Assembly (NCBI GenBank): GCA_943912335.1
Contig: CALTUD010000014.1
Location: forward strand, 30,058-94,057
Direction: 5' to 3'
DNA: 64,000 nt
Source: an uncultured Acetobacteraceae bacterium
GTDB lineage: Bacteria; Pseudomonadota; Alphaproteobacteria; Acetobacterales; Acetobacteraceae
Shown here: in pieces, positions 1 to 7,912 of the stretch
How positions within the stretch are numbered: the first letter of the stretch is position 1
Layout of the letters: each line of letters starts with the position of its first letter
Made by a program: the position numbers and the translations under genes
Notes under the pieces: model-generated
The model's input: only the letters and a program-made list of their open reading frames with translations
Database searches by the model: none
Told to the model about the DNA's origin: nothing

Positions 1-9
1 ACTGAAGGA

Positions 10-810
10 TCAGCGTGACGTGTTCCGTGCCAACGTGCTCGGATTCTGTCCGGTGTAGCGCCGGCACAGGTTGAAGAAGCTGGACACGCTGTCGTAGCCG
101 AGCCGGATCGCGGTCTCAGTTACGGAAACGCCTTCCGCCATCAGATTGCATCCCTGCAGGATTCGTGCGGTCTGCATCCATGCGCCAGCTGACAGCCCGG
201 TCTGCTGCCGGAACAGGCGCGTGAAAGTTCGACGCGACAGGGCGCAGCGTTCCGCCAGGGCGTCCAGGCTTGCACGCTCCTCGCAGGTGACCGCCCATTC
301 CGCCATCACGCGCCGGATCGTCCGGTGCTCCGGCATCGGTAGCAGGACTGGTTTGGTCGCACTGCGCCGCATCTCGTCGGCCAGAACCGCCAGTATATGC
401 TCGTCCAGTGGCCTGCGCTCCCTTCCGCTCGGCAGACTCAAACTCTCTCCCCAACGCTGCACCAATGCGACGATCACGGGCGTCGCCCCGAACGCGATCG
501 GGATCTCCGGTGCATAGGTCTGCGCCAAGCTGGCCTCGATGTAGACGCGAATGCCGCTGCAATTCGACAGCGAGCCACCATGCGGAATGCCCGATGGCAC
601 CCAGTAGGCAAGGCCTGCCGGAATGAGCCAGCGCGCATTCTCGGACTCCGACAGCAAATGGCCTTCCCGGATCCACGCCAATTCGCCATGCGGATGGCGG
701 TGCATTGCGGCGTTCTCTGAGCGGTTCTCGTCGAATCGGGCCAGTAAGGCATGCCCAGCCAGCAGATCGATCGTGGCGACCGGCGTTTCTTCTGGATACG
801 GTCGCTGCAT
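10..810 (-). CDS. AraC-family transcriptional regulator
   Basis: This 266-residue protein is a DNA-binding regulator of the AraC/XylS type. The N-terminal half carries a cupin-like sensor with a His-rich stretch (AAMHRHPHGELAWI, about residues 34-47) and an LIPAGLAYWVPSGIPH segment typical of AraC cupins that bind small ligands. The C-terminal 100 residues hold two helix-turn-helix units (LDALAERCALSRRTFTRLF, then SVTETAIRLGYDSVSSFFN) ending in the usual FxxxCRRYTGQNPS signature. It starts at an ATG at 810, and 75 bases separate it from the divergent lipoprotein gene, so it may control that promoter. The ligand cannot be told. Family is certain; target is inference. Confidence 0.9.
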   Translation of the reverse strand: MQRPYPEETPVATIDLLAGHALLARFDENRSENAAMHRHPHGELAWIREGHLLSESENARWLIPAGLAYWVPSGIPHGGSLSNCSGIRVYIEASLAQTYAPEIPIAFGATPVIVALVQRWGESLSLPSGRERRPLDEHILAVLADEMRRSATKPVLLPMPEHRTIRRVMAEWAVTCEERASLDALAERCALSRRTFTRLFRQQTGLSAGAWMQTARILQGCNLMAEGVSVTETAIRLGYDSVSSFFNLCRRYTGQNPSTLARNTSR

Positions 811-885
811 TGGTTTGGCCCGTTACGCACGAAATCTGACCAAAAGCTGTTAGCAGGCAAAATCGCCGCCTGACAAAAAGTGGGC

Positions 886-1566
886 ATGGTTCAATCTCAC
901 CTCGCCCACTCTCTCCGCCTCGCGCTCGTTCTGTGTTGCGCGGCGCTCTCCGGTTGTGCCGGCACCCGTGTTTCGAGTCCGACCCTGGACAGAAGCGCCA
1001 CCGGTTTCGTGGCGCCGCATCGTGTGGTCGTTCTCGTGTCCGACGACAGCGTGATGCCCGAACGTCGCAGCCGTCAGGAGCGGCATCGACGCGATGTGGA
1101 ACAGGCGGAAACCGAGCTGGCCGAGGAGCTGGGCAGACGCCTTGCGGCGCACGGGCTGATCGTTGTTCCAGCACCGCAGCCGGCGGATATGGTTGTTTCG
1201 TGTCGTATTGACGCCGTCAGAAGTGGAAGCATGGCAGCCCGGCTGCTGATCGGCTACGGCGCCGGCAAGGCTACGCTCGACGTCGTCACCACCCTGATGC
1301 GTCCGGACGGCACGAAACTGCTCGTTTTCAAAACCGACAGCACCACCGGGGCGATGCCGGGCGCCGGACTCGGGATCGCTTCCGCCGCCGGCACCACGGC
1401 GACGGCGTTGCGGATGATCGGGCCCGCGCTCGGCGTGCCCGGCACGTTGCGACAAGGGCTTGGTCAGGAGATCCGGCAGACCGCGGCGAAGATCGACCAG
1501 CGATTGGGCAGCTATTTCATCCGGCAGGGCTGGTCCTATCCCGACCCTGCCGGTGGGAGCGGCTAA
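886..1566 (+). CDS. Lipoprotein, DUF4410-like
   Basis: A 226-residue predicted outer-membrane or periplasmic lipoprotein. The N-terminus has a hydrophobic signal segment ending in a lipobox (CCAALSGC, cysteine about residue 24). The mature part resembles DUF4410 proteins: a VVLVSDDS strand, a helical RHRRDVEQAETELAEELGRRL segment, and a glycine-rich stretch around GYGAGKATLDVVTTL typical of these periplasmic proteins. I chose the ATG at 886 because it places the signal peptide correctly; a GTG at 880 in frame is an alternative. It is divergent from the AraC regulator and convergent with the POT transporter, with stops eight bases apart. The function is unknown. Confidence 0.75.
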   Translation: MVQSHLAHSLRLALVLCCAALSGCAGTRVSSPTLDRSATGFVAPHRVVVLVSDDSVMPERRSRQERHRRDVEQAETELAEELGRRLAAHGLIVVPAPQPADMVVSCRIDAVRSGSMAARLLIGYGAGKATLDVVTTLMRPDGTKLLVFKTDSTTGAMPGAGLGIASAAGTTATALRMIGPALGVPGTLRQGLGQEIRQTAAKIDQRLGSYFIRQGWSYPDPAGGSG

Positions 1567-1573
1567 GAGCGCT

Positions 1574-3070
1574 TCAGGACGCGATCGTCTGCATGCCATG
1601 GGCATGCGCCCGCTCGAGGCGGCGCATCACCGGGATCAGCAGAGCCGCCAGCAGCGTCACCACGATTCCGAACTCCATCAGACCCAGGAACAGGTGATGG
1701 TAGATCGGCAGGGTTTCCTCCGGCGGTGCGGTGCGCAAGGCCGGCGGCAGGGCGGCCAGATTGGCCACGGCGCTGCCGATATAGAGCGCAGCACCATAGG
1801 CCACGAACAGCGCGCCCATCATGAAAGCGCTTAAACGCTGCGGCGTGTAGCGGGAGATCATCGCCAACGACAGGGCGCTAATCATCAGCTCTCCAGCGGA
1901 GATGAAGCTGTAGGCCAGCACCATCACCCAGGGGGACACACGTGCCGGCGCGGCGCTGCCGGTGGCTAGCCACCAGACCAGGAAGGCCGTCGTCACCAGC
2001 GCGAAACCGAGCAGGAATTTGGTGGAGATCTGTGGATCGCGGCCACGCTTGCCGAGCGTGCTGTAGAGCCAGGCCAGGACCGGGCTGAAGATCATGATCC
2101 AGATCGGATTCAGCGACTGGAACTGTGCCGCTGAGATATGCACCAGCGTGACGCCGCCGATCGACAGCGCCGGATCGACATTGCGCAGCGCGAACAAGGT
2201 CAGCGACGTCGCCTGCTGCTGGTAGAAGATGAAATAGGCTATCACTTCGACGATCAGCAGGCAGGCGATCAGCAGGCCTGGGCGTTCGTGCGGGGCGAGA
2301 CGGCCGAACAGCCATGCCAGGATTCCGGCGGTGCAGAGACCGGCCACCCAGATGGTGAATCGTGCCACTTCCGGGTGCTGCAGCACGATCATCACGACGA
2401 GAATGGCGGCGATGACGCCCAGAAGGGTGAAGAGGGCAGTGCGGCCGGGAAGGGGACGAAAATCGGGCGCGGAGCCAATCGCGGACAGCCGCGTCCGCAG
2501 GAAGAAGAACACCAGCAGACCGGCGGCCAGCCCGATCGCCGATGTGCCGAACCCGGCATGCCAGCCGAAATGCGCGGCGATCACCGGAGACAGCAGCAGC
2601 GAGATCGCCGAACCGACATTGATCGACATGTAGTAGAGCGTGAAGGCGGCATCGATCCGGCTATCGTCGCCTTCGTAGATGCGGCGCACCAGATTGGCGA
2701 CGTTGGGCTTGAACATCCCGTTGCCGATCGAGATCGTGCCCATGCCGAGATACAGCAGCCAATGCTGTGCAGTGGGAATCCCCAGCAGCGCGTAGCCGAG
2801 ACCGAGGCAGGTGGCACCGGCCACCATCGCCCTGCGCGATCCCAGCACCTGGTCGCCCAGCCAGCCGCCGATCGCCGGCGCGGCGTAGGTGAGCGCCGCG
2901 AAGGCGCCCCAGAGCAAATTGGCGGCGCCATCGTTGAAGCCGAGCTTCTGCACCAGGAACAGCAGCAGAAGACCCTGCATGCCGTAATAGCCGAAGCGTT
3001 CCCAAAACTCGATCGCGAGAACGACGGAGAATTGCTGCGTGCGGGTTGGCCCCGCAATGGTGGTTTGCAT
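1574..3070 (-). CDS. POT-family proton-coupled di/tripeptide transporter
   Basis: A 498-residue inner-membrane protein of the PTR2/POT family, which imports di- and tripeptides with protons. The family signature EFWERFGYYGMQGLLLLFL lies at about residues 25-43, containing the ExxER proton-coupling motif. The second signature (NxGxxxxP-like, IGNGMFKPNVANLV) and FYQQQATSLTLFA, equivalent to the conserved FYxxxxQ region, are also present. About fourteen membrane segments are visible and the length is normal for bacterial POTs. Start: the ATG at 3070; a TTG at 3079 is in frame but less likely. It stands alone, convergent with the upstream lipoprotein gene. Confidence 0.92.
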   Translation of the reverse strand: MQTTIAGPTRTQQFSVVLAIEFWERFGYYGMQGLLLLFLVQKLGFNDGAANLLWGAFAALTYAAPAIGGWLGDQVLGSRRAMVAGATCLGLGYALLGIPTAQHWLLYLGMGTISIGNGMFKPNVANLVRRIYEGDDSRIDAAFTLYYMSINVGSAISLLLSPVIAAHFGWHAGFGTSAIGLAAGLLVFFFLRTRLSAIGSAPDFRPLPGRTALFTLLGVIAAILVVMIVLQHPEVARFTIWVAGLCTAGILAWLFGRLAPHERPGLLIACLLIVEVIAYFIFYQQQATSLTLFALRNVDPALSIGGVTLVHISAAQFQSLNPIWIMIFSPVLAWLYSTLGKRGRDPQISTKFLLGFALVTTAFLVWWLATGSAAPARVSPWVMVLAYSFISAGELMISALSLAMISRYTPQRLSAFMMGALFVAYGAALYIGSAVANLAALPPALRTAPPEETLPIYHHLFLGLMEFGIVVTLLAALLIPVMRRLERAHAHGMQTIAS

Positions 3071-3289
3071 GGGAGACAATGCTAGCGCCCGGCGAGAGGT
3101 GCGTCGATGGCACCCCTTTGTGCCCCTCCGTCAGACTGTTACAGGCCGGGAAAGTGCCCTTGCTGCCAGGCCGGTCTCTGTCCGAGCGGCGTCGGCGCCG
3201 CGCTGGACCCGGCTTGCTCCGCGCCGTTTCCCGCCCGACCATCCCCGGATGGAGGCGCGGAGAACGCGCCCGACAAGAGGAGACACGGC

Positions 3290-4345
3290 ATGTCCGGCGA
3301 CTGGATGATCTACGGCGCCAATGGCTATACCGGCGAGCTGATCGCCCGCGAAGCGGCACGACGCGGCCTGAAGCCGGTGTTGGGAGGTCGCAACCGGGCA
3401 AGGATCGAGGCGCTGGCCGCCGAACTCGGCCTGCCTTGCCGCGTGTTCGCCTTGGGCGCTCCCGAAGGAACGGCGCATCATCTGCACGACATCGCCCTGG
3501 TGCTGCATTGTGCCGGGCCGTTCTCGGCCACGGCCGCGCCGATGATGGCGGCCTGTCTGCTGGCGCATACGCATTATCTCGACATCACCGGGGAGATCGG
3601 CGTGTTCGAGCATGCGCAGTCGCTCGACCGTCAGGCGCGCGAGGCGGGGATCGTTCTGTGCCCCGGCGTCGGCTTCGACGTGATCCCCACCGATTGCGTC
3701 GCCGCTGCGCTGAAGAAGGCGCTGCCGGACGCCACCACCCTGGCGCTTGGCTTCGACACACGCTCGCACCTGTCGCCCGGCACGGCGCGCACCACGGTGG
3801 AGGGGCTCGCCCTGGGCGGGCGCATCCGTCGCGGCGGCCGCATCGTTTCCGTGCCGCTGGCGCACGAGACGCGGCGGATCGATTTCGGCCATGGCGAGAA
3901 GCTGGCCATGGCGATCGCCTGGGGCGACGTGTCCACCGCGTTCCACAGCACCGGCATCCCCGACATCGCCGTGTTCGTGCCGACCTCGCCCCGCATCGTG
4001 CGCGGCGCGCGGATCGCCAACCTGCTGCGTCCCGTGCTGCGTCTCCCGGCGGTGCAGCGTTTCCTGAAGCAACGCATCGGCGGCAAGGCGATCGGGCCCG
4101 ACGCGGAGCAGCGCGAACGCTTGCCGTCCTTTGTCTGGGGCGAAGCGCGCAACACCGCCGGAAAGACGCGTACGGCACGGATCCGCACCGCCAACGGCTA
4201 TGCGCTCACCGTGACCGGGTCGCTGGCGGTGGTGCGGCATGTGCTGGAGACCGCCCCGGTTGGGGGCGCCTACACGCCATCCAGGCTGGTCGGGGCCGAT
4301 CTGGTGGAGCGGCTGCCGGGTTCCGGGCCGATGGTGATCGACTGA
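3290..4345 (+). CDS. Saccharopine dehydrogenase-like NAD(P)-binding protein
   Basis: A 351-residue member of the saccharopine dehydrogenase/trans-acting enoyl reductase family. The N-terminus is a Rossmann fold with a YGANGYTGELIA dinucleotide loop at residues 7-18, followed by VLGGRNRARIEALAAEL, as in family members. CAGPFSATAAPMMAACL and HYLDITGEIGVF are the conserved motifs of this group, with CPGVGFDVIPTDCVA further on. The catalysed reaction is not known for this subfamily; mycobacterial relatives reduce enoyl lipids. I chose the ATG at 3290 because an AAGAGGAGA ribosome site sits just upstream. The stop codon abuts the stop of the convergent ABC gene with no bases between. Confidence 0.85.
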   Translation: MSGDWMIYGANGYTGELIAREAARRGLKPVLGGRNRARIEALAAELGLPCRVFALGAPEGTAHHLHDIALVLHCAGPFSATAAPMMAACLLAHTHYLDITGEIGVFEHAQSLDRQAREAGIVLCPGVGFDVIPTDCVAAALKKALPDATTLALGFDTRSHLSPGTARTTVEGLALGGRIRRGGRIVSVPLAHETRRIDFGHGEKLAMAIAWGDVSTAFHSTGIPDIAVFVPTSPRIVRGARIANLLRPVLRLPAVQRFLKQRIGGKAIGPDAEQRERLPSFVWGEARNTAGKTRTARIRTANGYALTVTGSLAVVRHVLETAPVGGAYTPSRLVGADLVERLPGSGPMVID

Positions 4346-5086
4346 TCAGCCGATCATGGCCGATGTGCCCATGACGGTGGCCATGACCATGGCCTCGACG
4401 CCGCCCGGGCCTGCGATCTGGAGATCGAGCCGATCCCAGCGATGGGCGATGCGGCCGTCCTCCACATAAACGAGATCGGTGCACAGACTGCCGAGCAGTT
4501 CGATCTGATGGGTAGAGAGGATTGCGGCGTGTCGTCCGGTCGCCACCATGCGTTGGAGAATCTGTCGCAGCCGCCAGCTCGAGACGGGATCGAGACCGTT
4601 CAGGGACTCGTCCAGCACCAGCAGGGCTGGCGTACCCAGCAGTGCCCCGGCCAAAGAGAGTTTGGCCCGGGTGCCGAGCGAGCATTGTGCCAGCGGGGTA
4701 TCGAGCCATCGGCGAAACCCGAGCACCGTGTCGAGTTCGGGCTCCGGCCAGTCGTCCACGGCGCAGCCGCGAACGGAGGCGACCATCTCCAGATACTGCC
4801 GCCCGGTCAGTGCGGCGGGCAGCTCTGCCGGGTCCACGGCATAGCCGAGGGTGAACAAAGCGCGCTCGCGCTCGGCCACGATCGGATGCCCCCCGATCGT
4901 AACCGTGCCTGCCATCGCCGGGATCAGACCGGCGATGGCGCGCAGGATCGTCGATTTGCCGGAGCCGTTCGGCCCGATCAGGCCGAGCAGTTGTCCGCCG
5001 TCGAGGCGGAGGGACACGTCCTCGATCGCGGTCCGGCCGCCATAACCGGCCGCCAGGCCGGAGAGTTCGAGCAGTGCGGGCGTCAT
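4346..5086 (-). CDS. ABC transporter ATP-binding protein
   Basis: A 246-residue single ABC ATPase domain. Walker A is GPNGSGKST at about residues 38-46. The signature loop is CSLGTRAKLSLAGALL rather than LSGGQ. Walker B is ALLVLDESLNGLDP, with DES where most have DEP, and the switch His is in AILSTHQIE. The degenerate C-loop is common in ABC-2 exporters of the BcrA/CcmA type. The gene starts one base after the stop of the next membrane gene, so the two are almost certainly translated together as ATPase and permease. The substrate is unknown. I infer an export or efflux system because no periplasmic binding protein is present. Confidence 0.9.
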   Translation of the reverse strand: MTPALLELSGLAAGYGGRTAIEDVSLRLDGGQLLGLIGPNGSGKSTILRAIAGLIPAMAGTVTIGGHPIVAERERALFTLGYAVDPAELPAALTGRQYLEMVASVRGCAVDDWPEPELDTVLGFRRWLDTPLAQCSLGTRAKLSLAGALLGTPALLVLDESLNGLDPVSSWRLRQILQRMVATGRHAAILSTHQIELLGSLCTDLVYVEDGRIAHRWDRLDLQIAGPGGVEAMVMATVMGTSAMIG

Positions 5087-5087
5087 C

Positions 5088-6233
5088 TCAGCGTGTTCCC
5101 CGGACGAAGCGGCGGTGCGCGGCGCGCCACAGGACGGCGACCAGAACCATGAGCAGGAAGGCTTCGCTGATCCCGAGCCGCACTGCGTATTGCGCGGCCA
5201 TCAGAAGAACGACGAAGTGCAGCAATCGGGCGGCGGTCGGCGAATCGGCCAGCCAGAGAGCGGAGACGATCAGCAGCCCGTCGAGCGATAGCAGGGCGAT
5301 CAGGCATCCGGCCGTGGTCGGGTCGTCGGGCGCCACGGCGAAAGCGGTGAAACCAGGCAGAACGAACCAGCCCAGCGACAGGGCGAGAGGCAGCCTGAGG
5401 ACGCCCCATGCAGCACGCGCGAACGGCACCGGCAGCACGCGGAGCGCCGTCGCGCGAAGAGGATGGCAGCGCACGGCGTAGAAGAACGTCAGATGGCCGC
5501 CGACGGCCCCCACGAGAGCGGCCGGCCAGGCCGTGCCCGTTTGAAGGCTGCCGGCGATGCCCGTCCCGCCCAGGATCGCGAGCAGAAGGAGGCAGATCCT
5601 GATGTTGCCGGGGCCAAAGCCTTCAAGGGCCCAGTTGCCGAGCCAGCGTGGCCGCCTTCGGTCCAGCAGGGGCAGAAGGATGGCGTGCCGGAACCGGACC
5701 GTCCGCGATCCGCGATAGGTCGCGACATAAGGCGACACGGAGAAGCAGCCGAACGCGAAGGCCATGGAGACGAGAACCAGCCCCGCCGGCGCGGTTTCGG
5801 CCATGTCCGTCCAGCGCACCAGCCAGCCTTCCAGCGTCACCGCCGACAGCATCGAGGCGACCAGCAGACCATAGGAGGGCAGGCAGCACAGAAGCAGAGC
5901 CTGGTGTCGATCCTGCTCGGGCCAGGGCAGGCTCGCCAGCCAGGGCGCCGCCAATTCCTGCCGTGCGGTCCGGGTCGTGGAGCGTCCGATCCAGAAGCCG
6001 GCCAGCAGCGCCGCCGTCGAGGCCAGAGCACGGACCAGAACCGTCCGCTGGTCGACGAAGAACGCGATCGCGCTCCGGTCGTCCCAGAGGTTTCCGGCCA
6101 ACGCGAGGCAGACCAGGGCGAGTGCCGGCCCGAAGCTCAGCCGCTGCCGGACCGAGGTGCCGATGCAATTGCCGATGAAGAGCCGCCAGCGCGACAACCG
6201 AAGGCGCAGGAGCAGGGTGGCGGGGCTGATCAC
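5088..6233 (-). CDS. Multi-pass membrane protein, probable ABC permease partner
   Basis: A highly hydrophobic protein of about 381 residues with roughly nine to ten membrane segments, for example SFGPALALVCLALAG, ICLLLLAILGGTGIAG and FLLMVLVAVLW. I do not recognise a named family. Its stop lies one base from the start of the ABC ATPase, so it is the likely membrane subunit of an ABC-2-like exporter. The start is uncertain: the frame stays open to an ATG at 6452, but residues encoded upstream of 6233 are Arg/Cys/Ser-rich and unlike protein. I therefore prefer the GTG at 6233, which precedes ISPATLLLRLRLSRW. Confidence 0.65.
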   Translation of the reverse strand: MISPATLLLRLRLSRWRLFIGNCIGTSVRQRLSFGPALALVCLALAGNLWDDRSAIAFFVDQRTVLVRALASTAALLAGFWIGRSTTRTARQELAAPWLASLPWPEQDRHQALLLCCLPSYGLLVASMLSAVTLEGWLVRWTDMAETAPAGLVLVSMAFAFGCFSVSPYVATYRGSRTVRFRHAILLPLLDRRRPRWLGNWALEGFGPGNIRICLLLLAILGGTGIAGSLQTGTAWPAALVGAVGGHLTFFYAVRCHPLRATALRVLPVPFARAAWGVLRLPLALSLGWFVLPGFTAFAVAPDDPTTAGCLIALLSLDGLLIVSALWLADSPTAARLLHFVVLLMAAQYAVRLGISEAFLLMVLVAVLWRAAHRRFVRGTR

Positions 6234-6472
6234 GGCGACAGGATGGAAGAACGGGTGGAACTCGACAATCCGCCATCGCAACGGATGTCCGGCCGTCCTG
6301 GCGAGGTCGTCCCCCGACGAGAAAGGCGGGCTCCGGACCGGAGGAGCGCACTGCCTTGAGCCGGAGTGCTCGTCCGATGCGTCGCGGGCATGCCTCCGTT
6401 TCGTTTGCCCCCCGCACGCGGCTCGTCTACACGCACCCGCTTTCCGAACCATCGAACGCGGGACCGAACAGA

Positions 6473-7393
6473 ATGCGACGCAAGCGCGGACGCGCCCTTG
6501 ACGGGTGGCTGATCGTCGACAAGCCCGCGGGCATGACCTCCACCGATGTGGTGAACAAGGTGCGACGGGGCTTCGACGCCCAGAAGGCCGGCCATGGCGG
6601 CACGCTCGATCCGCTCGCCACCGGGCTGTTGCCGGTTGCGTTCGGCGCGGCGACCAAGACCGTGCCCTACATCATGGACGGCACCAAGCTGTACCATTTC
6701 ACGCTGCGGATCGGCGAAGCGCGCGATACGGACGATGCCGACGGGCAGGTGATCGCCACCTCCGACGTCAGGCCGACCGACCAGCAGTTCCGCGACGCGT
6801 TGCCGGCGTTCCGGGGCGAGATCATGCAGGTTCCGCCGATCTTCTCCGCCATCAAGGTGGCGGGCGAGCGCGCGTACGACATGGCGCGCGAGGGGCGGGC
6901 ACCGGTTCTGGAGCCGCGCCCGGCGCGGATCGACCGGTTCGAGCTGATCGAGCGCGTGGACGAACACACGGCGATCTTCGAGGTCCAGTCCGGCAAGGGC
7001 GTCTACATGCGCTCGCTGGCCCGCGACCTCGCGGTGGCCTGCGGCACTGTGGGCCATGTGGCCGGTCTGCGCCGCCTGCGCGTGGGGCCGTTCCACGAGA
7101 AGGATGCGATTTCCCTGGACAAAATCCTGGCGACGGAGGACAACGCGCCCGCCTCGCCGGAGCTGCTGCTGCCGGTCGCGACCGCGCTGGCCGACATCCC
7201 GGCGCTGGCCCTGACCAGCAGCGAAGCGGCAAGCCTCCAGCACGGCCAGGCGATCAGCCTGGTCGAACTGATGGGCCGGATTCCAGACACGGCCGATCCC
7301 GCAGGCGGGATCGCCCGGGCCATGGACGGCGGGCGCGTGATCGGACTCTGCCGACTCGAAGACGGGTGGCTGCGTCCGGAACGCCTTCTCTAA
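6473..7393 (+). CDS. truB: tRNA pseudouridine(55) synthase TruB
   Basis: A 306-residue enzyme that converts U55 of tRNA to pseudouridine. The N-terminus DGWLIVDKPAGMTSTDVV and the catalytic block GHGGTLDPLATGLLPV (catalytic Asp in TLDP, about residue 48) are diagnostic. The RIGEARDTDDADG stretch and QVPPIFSAIKVAGERAYDMAREG also match TruB. The C-terminal PUA-like part is short, as in alphaproteobacteria. The ATG at 6473 gives the usual family length; the open frame extends to 6356 but that part is not conserved in character. rpsO follows after 22 bases and then pnp, the common truB-rpsO-pnp order. Confidence 0.97.
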   Translation: MRRKRGRALDGWLIVDKPAGMTSTDVVNKVRRGFDAQKAGHGGTLDPLATGLLPVAFGAATKTVPYIMDGTKLYHFTLRIGEARDTDDADGQVIATSDVRPTDQQFRDALPAFRGEIMQVPPIFSAIKVAGERAYDMAREGRAPVLEPRPARIDRFELIERVDEHTAIFEVQSGKGVYMRSLARDLAVACGTVGHVAGLRRLRVGPFHEKDAISLDKILATEDNAPASPELLLPVATALADIPALALTSSEAASLQHGQAISLVELMGRIPDTADPAGGIARAMDGGRVIGLCRLEDGWLRPERLL

Positions 7394-7415
7394 CCATCGT
7401 TCCCGGAGAACCACG

Positions 7416-7685
7416 ATGTCGATCACTGCCGAGCGCCGTACCGCTCTCATCAAGGACTATAAGACCGGCGAAGCCGATACCGGCTCACCCGAAGTGCAGG
7501 TTGCGCTGCTCACCGAGCGCATCACCAACCTGACCGAGCACCTGAAGACCCACGCGAAGGACTTCCATTCGCGCCGTGGCCTGCTGATGCTGGTCGGCCG
7601 CCGCCGCCGCCTGCTGGACTACGTGAAGCGCAAGGAAGTGGCGCGCTACGAGGCGCTGATCGCCCGTCTGGGTCTGCGTCGCTAA
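7416..7685 (+). CDS. rpsO: 30S ribosomal protein S15
   Basis: An 89-residue protein of exactly the standard S15 length. It binds 16S rRNA in the central domain early in 30S assembly. Recognisable features are SITAERRTALIKDYK at the start, DTGSPEVQVALLTERI, and the RNA-contacting FHSRRGLLMLVGRRRRLLDY. A GGAG ribosome site precedes the ATG. It lies between truB and pnp, and is followed by a 227-base spacer filled with hairpins. In E. coli S15 represses its own translation; I saw no matching leader structure here. Confidence 0.98.
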   Translation: MSITAERRTALIKDYKTGEADTGSPEVQVALLTERITNLTEHLKTHAKDFHSRRGLLMLVGRRRRLLDYVKRKEVARYEALIARLGLRR

Positions 7686-7693
7686 CAGCCGAT

Positions 7694-7811
7694 CCAGGGG
7701 CTTTGCCCCTGGACCCCACAAAAGGGCAGTCGCCCTTTTGAAACCCAATTGCTAGAACAACTGGGTGTCCAGAGGGCTTCGCCCTCTGGCGGGTCCAGGG
7801 CAGAGCCCTGG
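7694..7811 (+). repeat. Five tandem hairpins between rpsO and pnp
   Basis: Five perfect or near-perfect inverted repeats follow each other: 7694-7712 (stem CCAGGGG, loop CTTTG), 7719-7740 (9-bp stem CAAAAGGGC, loop AGTC, ending in TTTTG), 7744-7765 (CCCAATT with one wobble pair), 7769-7789 (9-bp stem CCAGAGGGC, loop TTC) and 7795-7811 (CCAGGGC, loop AGA). The style resembles intergenic palindromic repeats I associate with Acetobacteraceae. A related copy lies at 13777-13817. They may act as an RNA processing or decay signal between rpsO and pnp. The second hairpin with its short T run could also be a weak terminator. Confidence 0.8.
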
Positions 7812-7912
7812 CACAACCACGGCGGACCAGTCCGGCGTTTCAGGCCACATGGGGTCCCCTCTCCATGCCGTCCGAAACGTCGCCGTCCGTCCCAAACCTC
7901 AAGGACAAACCG

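Noticed and set aside
6234..6452. N-terminal extension of the ABC membrane partner
   Set aside because: The additional 73 residues are Arg/Cys/Ser-rich with no hydrophobic segment and would overlap the truB leader; a GTG at 6233 is better placed.
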